Below are positions 1 to 12,390 of a stretch of DNA of 48,441 nt, piece by piece. The number at the start of each line of letters is the position of its first letter. The first letter of the stretch is position 1. The notes beneath the pieces were generated by a model. It was not told where the DNA came from. It ran no database searches and was given only the letters and a program-made list of their open reading frames with translations. The stretch spans positions 4,094 to 52,534 of the forward strand of contig JADHZB010001939.1 in assembly GCA_015657535.1 (NCBI GenBank), written 5' to 3'. This stretch comes from Nephromyces sp. MM_2019. Taxonomy: Eukaryota; Apicomplexa; Aconoidasida; Nephromycida. Position numbers and translations under genes: made by a program.

Positions 1-3
1 GGG

Positions 4-119
4 TATTGTGTATGTGTGTGTATATACGTATCCAATATTGTGTATGTGTGTGTATATACGTATCCAATATTGTGTATGTGTGTGTATATACGTATCCAAT
101 ATTGTGTATGTGTGTGTAT
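4..119. repeat. 32-bp tandem repeat, about 3.6 copies
   Basis: A 32-bp unit containing a TGTGTGTG tract followed by TATATACGTATCCAA is repeated almost perfectly from the left edge of the window. It lies 3' of the PRP19 stop codon. Period 32 follows from the repeated TATTG at positions 4, 36, 68 and 100. The array may continue beyond the window. Confidence 0.9.
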
Positions 120-182
120 TGTGTGTGTGCATTTATAAATTAATTTTTTAATTAACATATATGATTGAAATTATTTGTCGAA

Positions 183-1680
183 TTATTGCTCCCAAAGTCT
201 AACTGTACGGTCCATAGAAGAAGAAACAAGGAATGAAGCGTGTGGGCCAAAGCTGTATATTAAATTTGAAATAGTTACACACAAAATTTCGTTAAAGTGT
301 GCACAGAAATAGATATACATTCATTCTATGTGTATAATAATGATGATATTGTGTGTAGTTGGAAAATTATGTATATAATTATAAATATGTGTAAAAAACA
401 ATGAAAAAATATGTAATATTAATGAAATAATATAGTAATAATAATAATGTATGTGTGTAGTAATAATGATAAAGTGTGTGGACAATAATAATAATGTGTG
501 TGTGTAATAATAATAATGTGTGTTTACTCACCAAACGTCAGTAACAGGGGATGTGTGATCACTGAGTGTAACAACAGGGACTGTTGCAGCCCTTGTTTCA
601 AAATGGTTAATGACAATATCATCCGAAGCGATGGCAATATATTTTCCTGAAAATTGTTTATCAAAATATACACACACGTGTATGTACACACCTTAGCATA
701 ATGTTTGTAAAAATATACACACACATGTATGTACACACCTTAACATAATGTTTGTAAAAATATACACACACATGTATGTACACACCTTAACATAATGTTT
801 GTAAAAACACACAAACACATGTATGTACACACCTTGACATAATGTTTGTAAAAATATACACACACATGTATATACACACCTTAATACTATGCTTATAAAA
901 GTATACACACATTTATTAACACACATTTATTAACACGCACATTTATTAACACACACATATGTGCATACACACAATTTTATACCTATTATACTTGCACACT
1001 ACGCAATGTTATACATAAAACCTCATATACATAATGTTAAACATCAAGTACACACAACTTTGTTAGAATTAAACTTCATGAAAAGTACACATACCTGAGT
1101 GATCAAAGGAAATTGATTTAACTGGTGATTTGTCTTTGGTAGTAATTGTTTGAAATGAAGTTGTTTGTCTTAAATCCCACAATTTCACCTGAAATATATT
1201 AAATGTGTAAGGATGTGTGTACGATATTTGGTGTGTATTTAGTCTTATATATAATGTTTAGGGGTGTGTGTACTGTATTTTGGTGTGTATGTAATCTTAT
1301 ATATAATGATTAGGGGTGTGTATAGGATATTTGATGTATGTGTAATTTTATATATAATGTTCAGGGGGTGTGTAAGAAGCTTGATTTTCAGTAACATGTG
1401 TGTAATATGAAATGTGTAAGGTGTGTATAATATATGTTTATACATTATTAAATGTGTGTATATTTAGGGGATATGTAAATATATGTAGTAATTACCGTTC
1501 CATCATCCGAAGCCGTAGCTAAATGATAACCGTTTTCCGAAAAACAGAGGTCTGATATACTTTCCTGTGTGTATGTGTGTGTATGAATTTTGTGTGTGCG
1601 TGGCTGCATTTGTGTGCGTTTAAGTGTGTGTGTTTGTATGGTTGGCTTAAATAAATATGTAGTTCTTTGTTATGTACTTA

Positions 1681-1718
<38 letters not shown>

Positions 1719-1779
1719 TGTGTATGTGTGTGTGTGTGTATGTGTGTGTGTATGTGTGTGTGTGTGTATGTGTGTGTGT

Positions 1780-1811
<32 letters not shown>

Positions 1812-4800
1812 ATAAAGTAGTATTGTAGAAACATCATTTATTAATCAGTTTTAATGTGTGTATATACCGAATGTCCATCAACTTCCATTTTTAGACTTGC
1901 AGATTTTATGTCCCAAAATTCTATCTTACAGCCATCACCAGCACCGGCAAGGATCATCCCATCCGGGTGAAATTTTACACATCGAAACTAATGTGTAATC
2001 ACATGTGTAAAATGAGGTGTGTGTGTAAAGGGGTGTGTGTGAAATAGAGTATGTGAAAAAATATAATTAAGAGAAAAAAAATATGTAAAATCAATTGTGT
2101 AAAAACAAGTGTAGAATATGAAATATGTATACTATCACTTAAATATGTGTGTTAAATCATCACTTAAATATGTGTGTTAAATCATCACTTAAGTGTTTGT
2201 GTTAAACCACTATTTATATATGTGTTAAACCATTATTTATATATGTGTTAAACCATTATTTATATATGTGTTATACCATTATTTATATATGTGTTAAACC
2301 ATTATTTATATATGTGTTATACCATTATTTATATATGTGTGTAACAATAAATAAATAGGGTATATAAATTGATTTACATTGTGTGTTAATTTTTTTTTGT
2401 GGAGTAAACACCTTCCAGAAACTAAATCAAAGAAAGACCAAGATTTATCCAAAGCCGAGCTTGCAAAATAATCATTCATTGGATGTATAGATAAGGCTGA
2501 AATTACACACATAAAAATTTAAATAAAATTACACACACACAAAATGTGCATAGTTATGCTAAACATATGTAATGATCATAATACACACAATGGATTCATA
2601 TACGTTCAATTTACACATTATATAGTATAAAGATAGTTACACATTATATAGCATAAAGATAGTTGCACATTATATAGTATAAAGATAGTTACACATTATA
2701 TCTCACACGCATGCGCTAGCTATACGCATTCATAGTAACCAAATAATGTCTATATGTACACATTAGTGTCCTTGTATTTATTTATATGTGTTACATTATG
2801 TAAACTAAAATTGTGTGTATATGAAAACTCATAAAAATGTGTAATAAATAGTTCAAGTGTACATACATGAAACTTCAGCATTATTCTTTCTAGTCGTATA
2901 GGCTGTCGTGAATGTAGATCTATCTTCATTACCTTTCCATACCCTATAAGATGTGTGTGTGTGAATAAATAAATAATTATATATATATTGTAAGTTATGC
3001 GGCATTTTATGTGTGTGTGTATGCGGGTTATTATGTGTGTGTGTATGCAGATTTTTATGTGTATATTTATGTTTGTGTGTGTGGGTGTGTGTGAGTGTAT
3101 TTTTATGTGTGTGTGTATTTTTATGTGTGTGTATTTTTATGTGTGTGTATTTTTATGTGTGGGTGTATTTTTATGTGTGTGTGTCTAAATATATATATAT
3201 ATATATATATAGTTCAAAATGATCAAACCTTATTGTTTTATCACTAGAAGCACTGATTATAATGTTTTCTGTGGGGTGTATTTTCACATCTGTAATCTTC
3301 TTAAGATGCCCATGTAATTTTGAAAGAGTCTGAGAGATGTATATACAATTATATAAGTTGTGTGTCGGATTTTAAAAAATGTAAAAGAGGGTAAGAAGTG
3401 TTTTATATCAACAATACTAATGTGTATGTATGTGTAAGTATAGATGTATATAACAACTACGTATAACGATCTTGTGTGTATGTATATATATAACACAATT
3501 ATATATGTTTCAATGTGTGTGTGTATATATATATGCCATATATGCGGTTATAAAATATAAAAAGTATGATTATGATTGTGTGTATATCACATCAATACTT
3601 GAATTTAGTTTTATTACATCAAAGGTGTTAGTTGGAAAATCATATTAGATATTCAAGTATAGTGTGTAATAATAAAGTTAGATATATTATGAAATGTGTA
3701 AATTACAATTTGACTATCTAAATCAAAATAGGAAATAGTGCCATCCATTCCACCCGTAGCGATTCTGTGTGTAGAGCTCTTATCAATATCTAAACACATT
3801 ACTCCTGGGACAGTTGAAGAGTGTAGGGGGAAGTTACCAGTACAATGAAATTCCCTAAAAATTAGGTGTATAGTATAAAATTTTATAGCTATGTGTGTGT
3901 GTGTGTGTGTTGTAAACATATTTATGTGTATATGTATAGTATAAATCATATAGAGGTGTGTGTTGTGTAAAACATATAGAGGTATGTGTGGTGTATAACA
4001 TATAGAGGTGTGTGTGGTTTGAAAATTATAGAGGTGTGTGTAATATAAAACATATAGAATGTATGTAAAAAATACACGTGTGTTTGTTACATAAAAAAAA
4101 ATCTAAGCTTAAAAGGTCCACTGTTGTATATTACAGGATATGTATTAAGAATTTTTATTGTATAATTTTGTGTGTGTATGTTATTTACTTGATTTTATCG
4201 GCGGGTGTTAGTCCCTCAATCTTCCTCTTCTTACGTGCCATGAGTAATGCATCAGACAACTCGTTTATCTTTTCTAAGAGTTCCTCGGTCAAACCTAGAA
4301 TGTGTATAAGTGTTTACACACAAAAGGAAATATTTGTAACGCAAAAATATGTACAAATTAGCAAGGATATACACACAAAAATATATATACAATAGCATAG
4401 GTTTTTATACAACACATCCCATCACACATCAAACATCACATATCGCATCATATCACACATCACACCACATATAACATCACCACAAATAATCAAATTCATC
4501 ACAAAGATATAACTAATACATCATCACACATCATACTCCACAAAACAGAACACATCAATTACTACCCAAAATAAATAGTATATCAAGATATGTGTGCAAG
4601 AATATGCACACACACACACACACACACACACACCTGTTTCTTCAGTGAATTCTGAAGATTTGGCACTCGATAAGATTTGTTTTTCTAAGTCAAAAATTTG
4701 TTGTTTGTGTGTATCCTTCTCCTTTAATAAGCGTGCAATCACACGTGTTGATGCATCGTGTTGGTAAAGGCTATGGCTAAGTTGATTTCTTACCTAATTA

Positions 4801-5923
4801 CACATATAAAATAGGTCATATATTCAAAATAAACAAATAAATTCATTACAATTTTATTGAGTGTATATACAACACAATAAGCAAATAATTTCATTACAAT
4901 TTCATTTACTCTAGATAAAACACAATAAACAAATCATTTCATTGTAATTTTATTTACTATATACACAATACAATAAAAAAGTGATTTCATTACAATTTTA
5001 TTTACTGTATACACACACAACTTACTGTTTCTAACTGTTTTCGAAGTTGATAAGTTTCAGACATAAGGGAGTCCCATTCATTTTGGAATAGTGAAAGTAA
5101 GCCAGGTATAGAGGCAGCTGCCACAGTCCTTGGTTTGACCGTTTTTGACACTGTGAATATAGAAAAGTGCGTGGTGTGTGGAGGGTAATGTTTGTAGTGT
5201 GTGTGGTGTGATGTAGAGAATGTGGTGTATGTGGTTGGAAAGAGCAATTATGGTGTGATGAGGTAGGTGATTATGTTGTGGGTGGTGGGATGAATTGTGT
5301 GTGGTGGGATGAATTGTGTGTGGTGGGATGAATTGTGTGTGGTGGGATGAATTGTGTGTGGTGTGATGTATTGTGTGTGATGTGATATGTTGAGTGTGGT
5401 GTTTGTCATGTGTGTGATGAGTGGGGTAGGGACTGATGAGTGTAGTGTCAAGGGTTTTGTGAGGCGAGCGTAGTGAATTGAATTAAGTGTAATGTGTGTG
5501 GTATGAAGCTTGTGATCATGGTGTTGTTTTGAGATCATGTGTGTGTTGTGATGTTATGAGTGATGCTGTTTGGTGTGGTGTATCTGTCATCTCATGTGTT
5601 GAAGATGTCATAATGTGTGATCAAATGTCATAAATGTGTTATGTAAAGTACGTTTAGTGTAAATTAAGGGAATATGCGTGTGAAAATGTTTTGTTAAAAT
5701 CTGTGTTGACTGTTGTTGTGTGGAATCAGTTGGGTGTGTAAAGAATAGAAAACTTACCATTTATTGGTTGTAGGTCAGTCTTGCTTAGATCACTACCAGA
5801 TATGGGGCATTTGCCTTCTATATCAATATGCTTCTCAATGAGCCTCTTTTCAAATATATAACCTGTTTTGGAAAGTACAGGGGTTTCTGGGACTGAGCCA
5901 CTGAGGGCACAAACAAGCGACAT
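183..5923 (-). CDS. PRP19: Pre-mRNA-processing factor 19 (U-box ubiquitin ligase), 13 exons
   Basis: E3 ubiquitin ligase and scaffold of the spliceosomal NineTeen complex, acting in the nucleus. Exons (minus): 5758-5923, 5026-5150, 4634-4793, 4189-4294, 3707-3854, 3229-3329, 2867-2943, 2378-2496, 1868-1987, 1496-1564, 1095-1188, 532-646, 183-252. All phases agree and give 489 residues, close to the human protein (504). Residues 1-55 are the U-box (MSLVCALSGSVPETPVLS, KCPISGSDL). Next come the Prp19 linker SIPGLLSLFQNEWDSLM and the tetramerising coiled coil with LSHSLYQHDASTRVIARL. From about residue 190 to the end are WD40 repeats (IATGGMDGTI, FHPDGM, VKLWDL, SSSMDRTVRLWEQ). Exon 7 to 8 boundaries are the least conserved. 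Introns range from tens to about 600 bp and are packed with TG/CA repeats. Family identity is certain; a few splice sites could shift by a codon. Confidence 0.95.
663..905. repeat. 47-bp minisatellite in PRP19 intron 11
   Basis: About five degenerate copies of a 47-bp unit with the core ATACACACACATGTATGT followed by ACACACCTTAACATAATG. It fills most of the intron between PRP19 exons 11 and 12. Copies differ by point changes and by short CA-length differences. Confidence 0.85.
1681..1813. repeat. (TG)n microsatellite in PRP19 intron 9
   Basis: About 130 bp of nearly pure TG dinucleotide, interrupted by single TA steps. It lies in the intron between PRP19 exons 9 and 10. Confidence 0.95.
2140..2345. 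repeat. 23-bp tandem repeat in PRP19 intron 8
   Basis: Repeats built on the unit GTTAAACCATTATTTATATA plus TGT, preceded by related copies containing AAATCATCACTTAAATATG. It lies in the intron between exons 8 and 9. Confidence 0.85.
2611..2705. repeat. 26-bp tandem repeat in PRP19 intron 7
   Basis: About 3.5 copies of a 26-bp unit (ACACATTATATAGTATAAAG plus ATAGTT). Single-base differences separate the copies. Confidence 0.85.
3100..3185. repeat. 16-bp TATTTTTATGTGTGTG repeat in PRP19 intron 6
   Basis: Five or so copies of TATTTTTATGTGTGTG and close variants, followed by a (TA)n tract at about 3188-3211. The related TATGTGTGTGT sequence continues upstream to about 3000. No coding signal belongs to it. 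Confidence 0.85.
4605..4634. repeat. (CA)n microsatellite that forms a splice donor
   Basis: Roughly 28 bp of pure CA on the plus strand, TG on the PRP19 sense strand. The last exonic base of PRP19 exon 3 is 4634, so intron 3 begins GTGTGTGTG inside the microsatellite. The donor is therefore provided by the repeat itself. Confidence 0.85.
5273..5372. repeat. 20-bp minisatellite in PRP19 intron 1
   Basis: Four to five copies of GATGAATTGTGTGTGGTGGG inside the 607-bp first intron (5151-5757) of PRP19. The rest of that intron is made of degenerate GTGTGGTGTGATG-like sequence. Confidence 0.9.
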
Positions 5924-8701
5924 GATGAAATGCCCAATGTGTGTGTAGGGGAAGAGTAAGGTATTTTAAAGTGGGGAGAGGTATTATGAAATTGAGTCAA
6001 ATGTTTAATGAATTTTCATAAAACATTTGTATTTTAATGATAGTATATTTGATGGAAGGGTGTGCGGGGGAGAGAGGATGTTTGTATCTAAGTATATGTA
6101 TTGAGGGAGGAAAGAGGAGAGTAGATGGGTGGGGTGTCTGTGTGTATATATATGTATGTGTATATATATGTATGTATATATATATATATATGATTTGTAG
6201 AGATGTGTGAGTACATGTGATGGTAGATGTGTGTGTATATATATGAATGTAGAGGGGAGCGAGTCTATATATATATATATATATATATATGTATACAGTA
6301 GAGCGGGGTCTATGTGTATATGTAATTGTAAAAGTGTATGTCTATTATGTATATGTAATTGCAAGGGAGTGTATATGTGTACCTAGATTTAAGTGTGTAT
6401 ACTCATGATTGTTATATCTTCTAGATATAGGAGCGTTGATTTGTTTGTGTATTTTTTTGATAGTTGCAAGTATATATATATATACATATATGTATATTTA
6501 CGCATAAGGTAAATTGAGCTTGTTTATAGACACCCATAGTGTGTTTTAAAAAATACTGAGGGCATAATTTAATAGATCACTTTTTTATCAAATTTTGTAG
6601 TATGCTTGCATACTTTAGTGAATGTATTTAATAATGTTTGAGATTTTGATTATGTTTTAAAGATAATAAATTCAAAATCTTCAAAACTGTAAACTAAATT
6701 AATATTATCTTTACAAATCAAAAATTTGTGTACTTTTATTTGTATTTCTTTAAATTCATTGTCACAAAAGCTCGTAACCAAGCATTATTATTATTACTAT
6801 TAGCTTACTTTATATACTTATATAAAATGAGCTAATGAATTCATAAAATTAATAATTTGTTTTTAAACAAGATTTCAATTTAATCTAAATTGGCATAAAT
6901 TTGTTTTAATTTTTTTTATTCATATACACCTTTTTCAAAAATAAATATCTATTTTGCTACACGCTCATCCTTTGATTTACTATGTATTGATATATCACAC
7001 ACACACAAACTATGAATTTTCATATTTATCAAACACAAATGTATAATCTATATATCTTCATATTTATCAAACACGCACATATAATATATGCATGTTCACA
7101 TTTATCGAACACATACTTAAGATATACAAATTCTTAGTTATCAAAAACACCAATATACATATATATATATATATATATATAATAACACACACAAACATAT
7201 AGATATATATTTAAATCAATTATTGATAAAATTATATATACAAATTCTAGTTTAATAAAGGCAACTAAGCTTTCTCAAGGGGAATAAAGTTTATATATAC
7301 AAAATTTGTATGTTTTTTAATATGTACCCTGTCTCATTTATATTTATAATTTTAAGAATGGAGTCAAAGAAATTTAGAAGTTAAGTTTTTATATTTAATT
7401 AAAATATTTTATGTAGAAATTTCCAAGGTTGATAATATAAAATATAACACAAAATTTATTAACTAATCTATAAAAGATCATTTTGCAAACAAAATTATAA
7501 GTGTTGTTGAATCGGTATTTAAAACGGATATTATAAATCCATGTTTTTAATGTTTAATCAAAGATGAATTGGAGAGAAATTAGCCAAATTGACGATCAGT
7601 TTCCAATATAATATGTAAAATATGTCGAGTGTTGTGAAATAAGTTCATGGCTATAAAGATTTCTAAAAAAGTTATGTGTGATGATATTTGAAATATGTGT
7701 ATAATGATCCGTATAATAGGTGTGTGTGTTGATATATATACGAACTATAATACAAATTTTTTGAGAAAGCGTAATTTGTATACAGAATTATACATTACAA
7801 GTTATTCACTTTCTCAAGACTTACAAATTATCTGGTCAATAGATAATAAATGCTTATGATTTGTATTGAACGAAATAAATCATTTATATTTTAAGTAAGC
7901 CTTGTTAAATAAGTTTGAGCTATAAAAAAAAATCGCAATTTGTTGAAAATTGTTTAATCTACCCATTAATAATGTGCAATTTAATAAACATCAGGTGATT
8001 TTACTAATGTTATTCTTAATTTTATATTCAAGTATTATATATATAAAATGTCTTTAGAGAGTATGTTGTTCCAAAAACTTTCAATTTGTAAAAATTATCT
8101 TCTCTTATTACTGGTGTGTTACTTGTGTATGAAAATCGGATTTTTGAATTAAGTCTATTGTTGGTGTTATTTTGAATGAATTCAGCTAAGTCATGTTTAT
8201 AAAAACATCAGAGATATGTGGATTATTTTTATCAAATAACTTCAGCTAAGACTTACATGCGAGAATATTGTTAAAAGGAAAGGCATTGGAATTCCATGAA
8301 TTCCAATTAGATTGAAAAACCTTCATAAACTCAATCAAATAAAAATAATTTCATTTTATGTAGAGTATTTCAATTGAATCCAAATTCGGCCCAACTTAAA
8401 GGATTTATCAAGACTTTGTATAGGCTTAATTTCGTATATAAATTTATGTATTGCTTGATTGAACAGAATTTAGAAAGAGAATTTCTTTAATGATTGGAAG
8501 CCTTGTAAAGCTAAATAAATATCGATATGCAAAAGATTTTGTCTCGGAAATTTCAAAATTTGAGATAAACGAATTCTTCGAGCTATTATACATAAAATCA
8601 AATTTATAAATTTGAGTTTCTTGCTGCGGAGAAAGTGTGTGGAGAATATGTTGTGTGTTTTCATTTTTTTCTTTTCATTGGTATTAGCTGAGAAAAAAAT
8701 C
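5924..8701. other. Intergenic region, AT-rich with TA/TG microsatellites on the left
   Basis: From 5924 to about 7200 it holds TG-, TA- and CA-rich tracts, including (TA)n at 6263-6290 and 7155-7181. The texture then changes to plain AT-rich DNA without dinucleotide repeats. I could not assemble coding exons in it. It should contain the PRP19 promoter and the 3' end of the AP2 gene transcript. Confidence 0.7.
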
Positions 8702-10123
8702 TCAGGAAATTCCTTCTTGAAAAAAAGGGCTAAACATAAACGAGAGCTTTTCCTTAGCATACTTAAGCATATCTTGTGTTATGTCTAGGGAATTTGAAAC
8801 ATTTTCGTTCATTATATCAGTAAAGGTTATAGTTTGGATTGTTTCAGCAGTGCTTGAATATTCTGGATTGGAACTCGTAATAGGGACTCTTTCAGAGGTG
8901 TAGGGCATGCTAATTAAAAATGGAAAATTGGGGATTATTATGAGTGCTATGTTTTTCTCTCGTATTTCGGGTGGATTTTGTGGTTTAGGTTGTTCAGTTT
9001 TAGGTTCAAGATTAATTGACTTTGTGGGTTTCTCCGAATTTTTAGCAGAATAATTCTGCATACCTTGGTTTTCTGTTAAATTGGGATAATTCCTCTTTTT
9101 TAAATTTTGAGAAGCTGATTTTTGATCTTTGGCTGTGGGTCTGTTTCTCTTAATGTTAGGAAAATCATCTTCGAGTGCTTTAGTTCTGGCACTTATAGCC
9201 ATATCTCTGGCTTTGGCATTACCATATTTTTTATTTGGAAAATATCTTTGAATTTGTTTCCCCCCAGAACTCCAACTGGCAACCCATCGATGTCCGACGG
9301 TATCATATCTTACACCTGGTATTCGTGGTTTGGAGGTGTCATTATCTTCATTCTGGTTATTGTCAATTTTCATACAAGTTTCCAATGGGTTACTAGTGAC
9401 AATATTTGGCCAAGTATTTGAACGATCAGATGAAGATTTGAAATTACCTTCCTCAGGCAAAACGCTTTTTGTGGATTCGGGTGTGATATAAGTTCTAGAG
9501 GTGCTTGGGACAGCTTGGTTGCTATCATTTCCGAAAAATGATGGTTCATGGCAAGAAACCAATGGATTACTGAAGCCGTTATCAAGATCGGATTTCTGAA
9601 TTTTCTCCTTTGCACAAGATCTATTAAGATTACTAGTAAGAAAATCAGATTTTCCGTTTTCATCATCATTTGAAACTGATGGGTGCTGATTTGAATTGTT
9701 TTGCTTCGGATTTACCTCAATTGTTGGATCTTCTGTCGTTGGAGATTCAATGTGAGTGGAATCAGATGCATTTTCGTATAAGTCATTACCATCAACTTTA
9801 TTGATTGTGTCTTCGATTTCACCTTTTCTATTTTCTTCAAGATGTGAGTGATCCTTTTCTCTTTGGCCTTTCAACAATGCTGAATTGTGCAAAAGTTGTT
9901 TTTCATCTTGTTGCATGAGAGTGCCATGATTACAACTAGTGCGATATGAACTTGAAGAAATTGATTCAGCTAGGATCTCCGGGTCCATTTTAACTTGTAT
10001 AGTTAGAGTATTTTGATTATTCGATTTTTGAAATTCTTCAGTAGTCATGTGTTCTGTGTGTAGATCCTGAGGTATGACCGCTTTGTGGCTCTCAAGCTGA
10101 TTACATGGCTCTGCAGAGGCCAT
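8702..10123 (-). CDS. ApiAP2-domain protein, single exon, 473 aa
   Basis: Probable sequence-specific DNA-binding regulator of the apicomplexan AP2 family. One AP2 domain lies at about residues 267-318 (IPGVRYDTVGHRWVASW, then QRYFPNKKYGNAKARDMAI), with the usual G-V-x-Y-D start, W-x-A-x-W strand and a final helix. The rest is low-complexity and polar: an acidic, Ser/Asn-rich N-terminal 260 residues and a Lys/Asn-rich segment after the domain. The start is the first ATG of the frame, and the ORF is uninterrupted, unusual among these intron-rich neighbours. No AT-hook or second AP2 domain is visible. A nuclear role is inferred from the family; the target motif cannot be read from sequence. The next gene upstream on this strand begins 7 kb away at 17438 and ends at 12391. 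Confidence 0.9.
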   Translation of the reverse strand: MASAEPCNQLESHKAVIPQDLHTEHMTTEEFQKSNNQNTLTIQVKMDPEILAESISSSSYRTSCNHGTLMQQDEKQLLHNSALLKGQREKDHSHLEENRKGEIEDTINKVDGNDLYENASDSTHIESPTTEDPTIEVNPKQNNSNQHPSVSNDDENGKSDFLTSNLNRSCAKEKIQKSDLDNGFSNPLVSCHEPSFFGNDSNQAVPSTSRTYITPESTKSVLPEEGNFKSSSDRSNTWPNIVTSNPLETCMKIDNNQNEDNDTSKPRIPGVRYDTVGHRWVASWSSGGKQIQRYFPNKKYGNAKARDMAISARTKALEDDFPNIKRNRPTAKDQKSASQNLKKRNYPNLTENQGMQNYSAKNSEKPTKSINLEPKTEQPKPQNPPEIREKNIALIIIPNFPFLISMPYTSERVPITSSNPEYSSTAETIQTITFTDIMNENVSNSLDITQDMLKYAKEKLSFMFSPFFQEGIS

Positions 10124-12390
10124 GATTGATTTATGATCTTAGGATTGTATCAAATGGTGTTTTTTGCTAGGAGAATAATAATGGAGTCGCTGATTATATA
10201 GGTGATCCAATCTAATAATCAAATGCGATCTAATTTTTTCAAAACATGGATTTCCTATTAGTAATGGCTTGGAAATCAATTTCACTAGGGATTTGAAGCA
10301 GCGTTTATGGTTAAGGTATCGATGAGAATATGAGGAGGGTTACGAAGTCGGTGCTTCAAGGGGCTGTTTTTAGCCCCATCGAACATCTTTAGGTCTGATT
10401 TGTGAAAGAGTCCTCGGCTTTGGATAGTTATAAACTCTCTTTGTTGTGATGTTTTAATCTATTAATTACTAACACTTACCTATATATATCATCAAATCAC
10501 TCCAATAAGATATTTAATTTAAACTAAGAAACAATAAAATTGGTATTAGTTAGAGCTAGAGGTTGGTACCACTTGGTGAAAACTGGAAAATTATCTTAGT
10601 CATAGTTTCATTAAGTGTTTCTGATAAGAAAAAAATTCTTTTTATCGAACTTTGTTTAACAAAGTTTGTCTGAATCTTCTATTTCCGAGTTGTTAATGCT
10701 TAATATGTAGTAAAACATTATAGGGGTTTATCACTAGCAGTCTTCAGTCAGAAGCTATATATTTGATTAAGCTTTTTGGGATAAGGAAATAGAACGCGTA
10801 TATGTATATTTATATATATAATTTTTATTTACAAAATATATTGTTACTAAGTATAAAATATATCATTAAGTTCCTGTATAAAATATCGATGCAACTGGGA
10901 GAGTGGTACCTTAATTAAAAAAAAAATTAGATCTTCTATAAAGTGTATTATGAATGAATTGATAATTAATAAATCAATTTGTTTAAAATGTCAAATCAGT
11001 CAGGTGGAGTGAAAGCTCCTAAATGACTTTAGAATAATTTGAATAAAAGATGCTTCTAGTTTTATTATGCAAAGAATCAGCCGTTTTTTATGCATACTAA
11101 AGTCAAAAAACGCTTACGAACCTGCAAGTTTTTGGCTAAAAGTTAAGTTTGAATACGGAGAATATTATTAGATAGAAAAATTGTTAGAGTTATGTTATCT
11201 CACCATACGATAAATTACACACAAAATTTCTAGTAGGTTGCATTGAAATAAAATTGCCTCATTAGCAATGTATACAATTTACATTTGTCATATGAATGGT
11301 TTTTGACTTATAGATACATTTGAGCGCAATGTTTAAAACCTTGAAGAAGCTTAATAACTTATTTAATCATGCTATTAAAACCTTTCAAAAAAGTCTCTAT
11401 AATCAAGAATATTTATAAACAATTTTTAAGGATCCAACAATAGTGTGCAATTAAATTAACCGCGGGTTTTATTTTATTAGATATATCAGAAGCATTGGGG
11501 CCCTAAAAGAAAATATTGTAAGATTCTGAAATTTCAAAAATTCCAATTCTTAATTAGATGCTTTTTGTAAAATAATTATTTTCTGAGCTGATATATACAC
11601 AACTTCATCACTCATTACTCATTCACATATTTCAAAAGGTTGTAAATACGCAAAAGTGTTAAACAGAGATTATTCAAAGACAGAAGAAAGCACCATGGGA
11701 TTACAGTTAACATATACACTTAAGGTGTAAATAAATGGAGTAGATTAATAATGTGTAGAGTACAGGGTAATTTTATTTTATTTACAAAATATATTTGTGG
11801 TGTCGTTAAACATCCTAAAATTACACCAGTATCCCTTTTTTTCGTGTGGTACCAATTTATCAAAATTTTTAATTCTTTTTTTTCTAAATTTTGGGGTTAT
11901 TTGCATAGCTTTTAGCCTCATTTTATAACTTGCAGAGCTAACCGTATAAACTTGTGTACGACAACTAGCTATTAAAATTTTATCGCAATTTTTTGGCACT
12001 TCTTACACTTTATCACAGTATCATAATCTATATTATAATTTAACTTTAACTTAAAAGTTCATATTGTGAAGTTTAAAACTAAGTTTATCAACCAAATTTA
12101 CATGAACACTACATGAACACTTGGCAAAATTTGTTGAAACTTTAATTTATCAACTATGTAGATAATAAATAAAATAAAAAATTGTAATTTGTTTTTAAAA
12201 TATCTAAACTCATCAGAAACTTAAAAATAATCGAATAAAATTAGAATTCCCTAATAAAATTCAAACATTGTAAATATTTCCAATTGAAATTCTCATAGAC
12301 CCAACTTATTTGCCTTAAAATCTTAGAATTTTGAGCAATCGAATAACTCAAGTTTGACTAATATTTAGTCTGGAGTTTATTTTACTATCT
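10124..12390. other. Intergenic region, no gene recognised
   Basis: About 2.3 kb of AT-rich DNA between two minus-strand genes. It should hold the AP2 gene promoter next to 10124. The only sizeable open frame, at 11778-11999 on the minus strand, lacks an ATG at its start and was not accepted. No repeat arrays are visible. Confidence 0.6.

Noticed and set aside
1590..1820. Cys/Val-repeat open frame
   Set aside because: Translation of the (TG)n tract in a PRP19 intron.
2997..3222. Repeat array considered as CRISPR-like
   Set aside because: This and the other arrays are head-to-tail minisatellites with no spacers between repeats, and the genome is eukaryotic.
6005..6364. 119-codon frame with YIYIYIYIH stretches
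   Set aside because: Product of TA and TG microsatellites upstream of PRP19.
8470..8760. 96-codon minus-strand frame overlapping the end of the ApiAP2 gene
   Set aside because: Overlaps a well-supported coding sequence in another frame and has no ATG-linked features of its own.
11778..11999. Basic 73-codon frame on the minus strand
   Set aside because: It begins at GTG with a stop just upstream; the first ATG is at codon 28, no family is recognised and no convincing splice partner was found. It might be an exon of an unseen gene.
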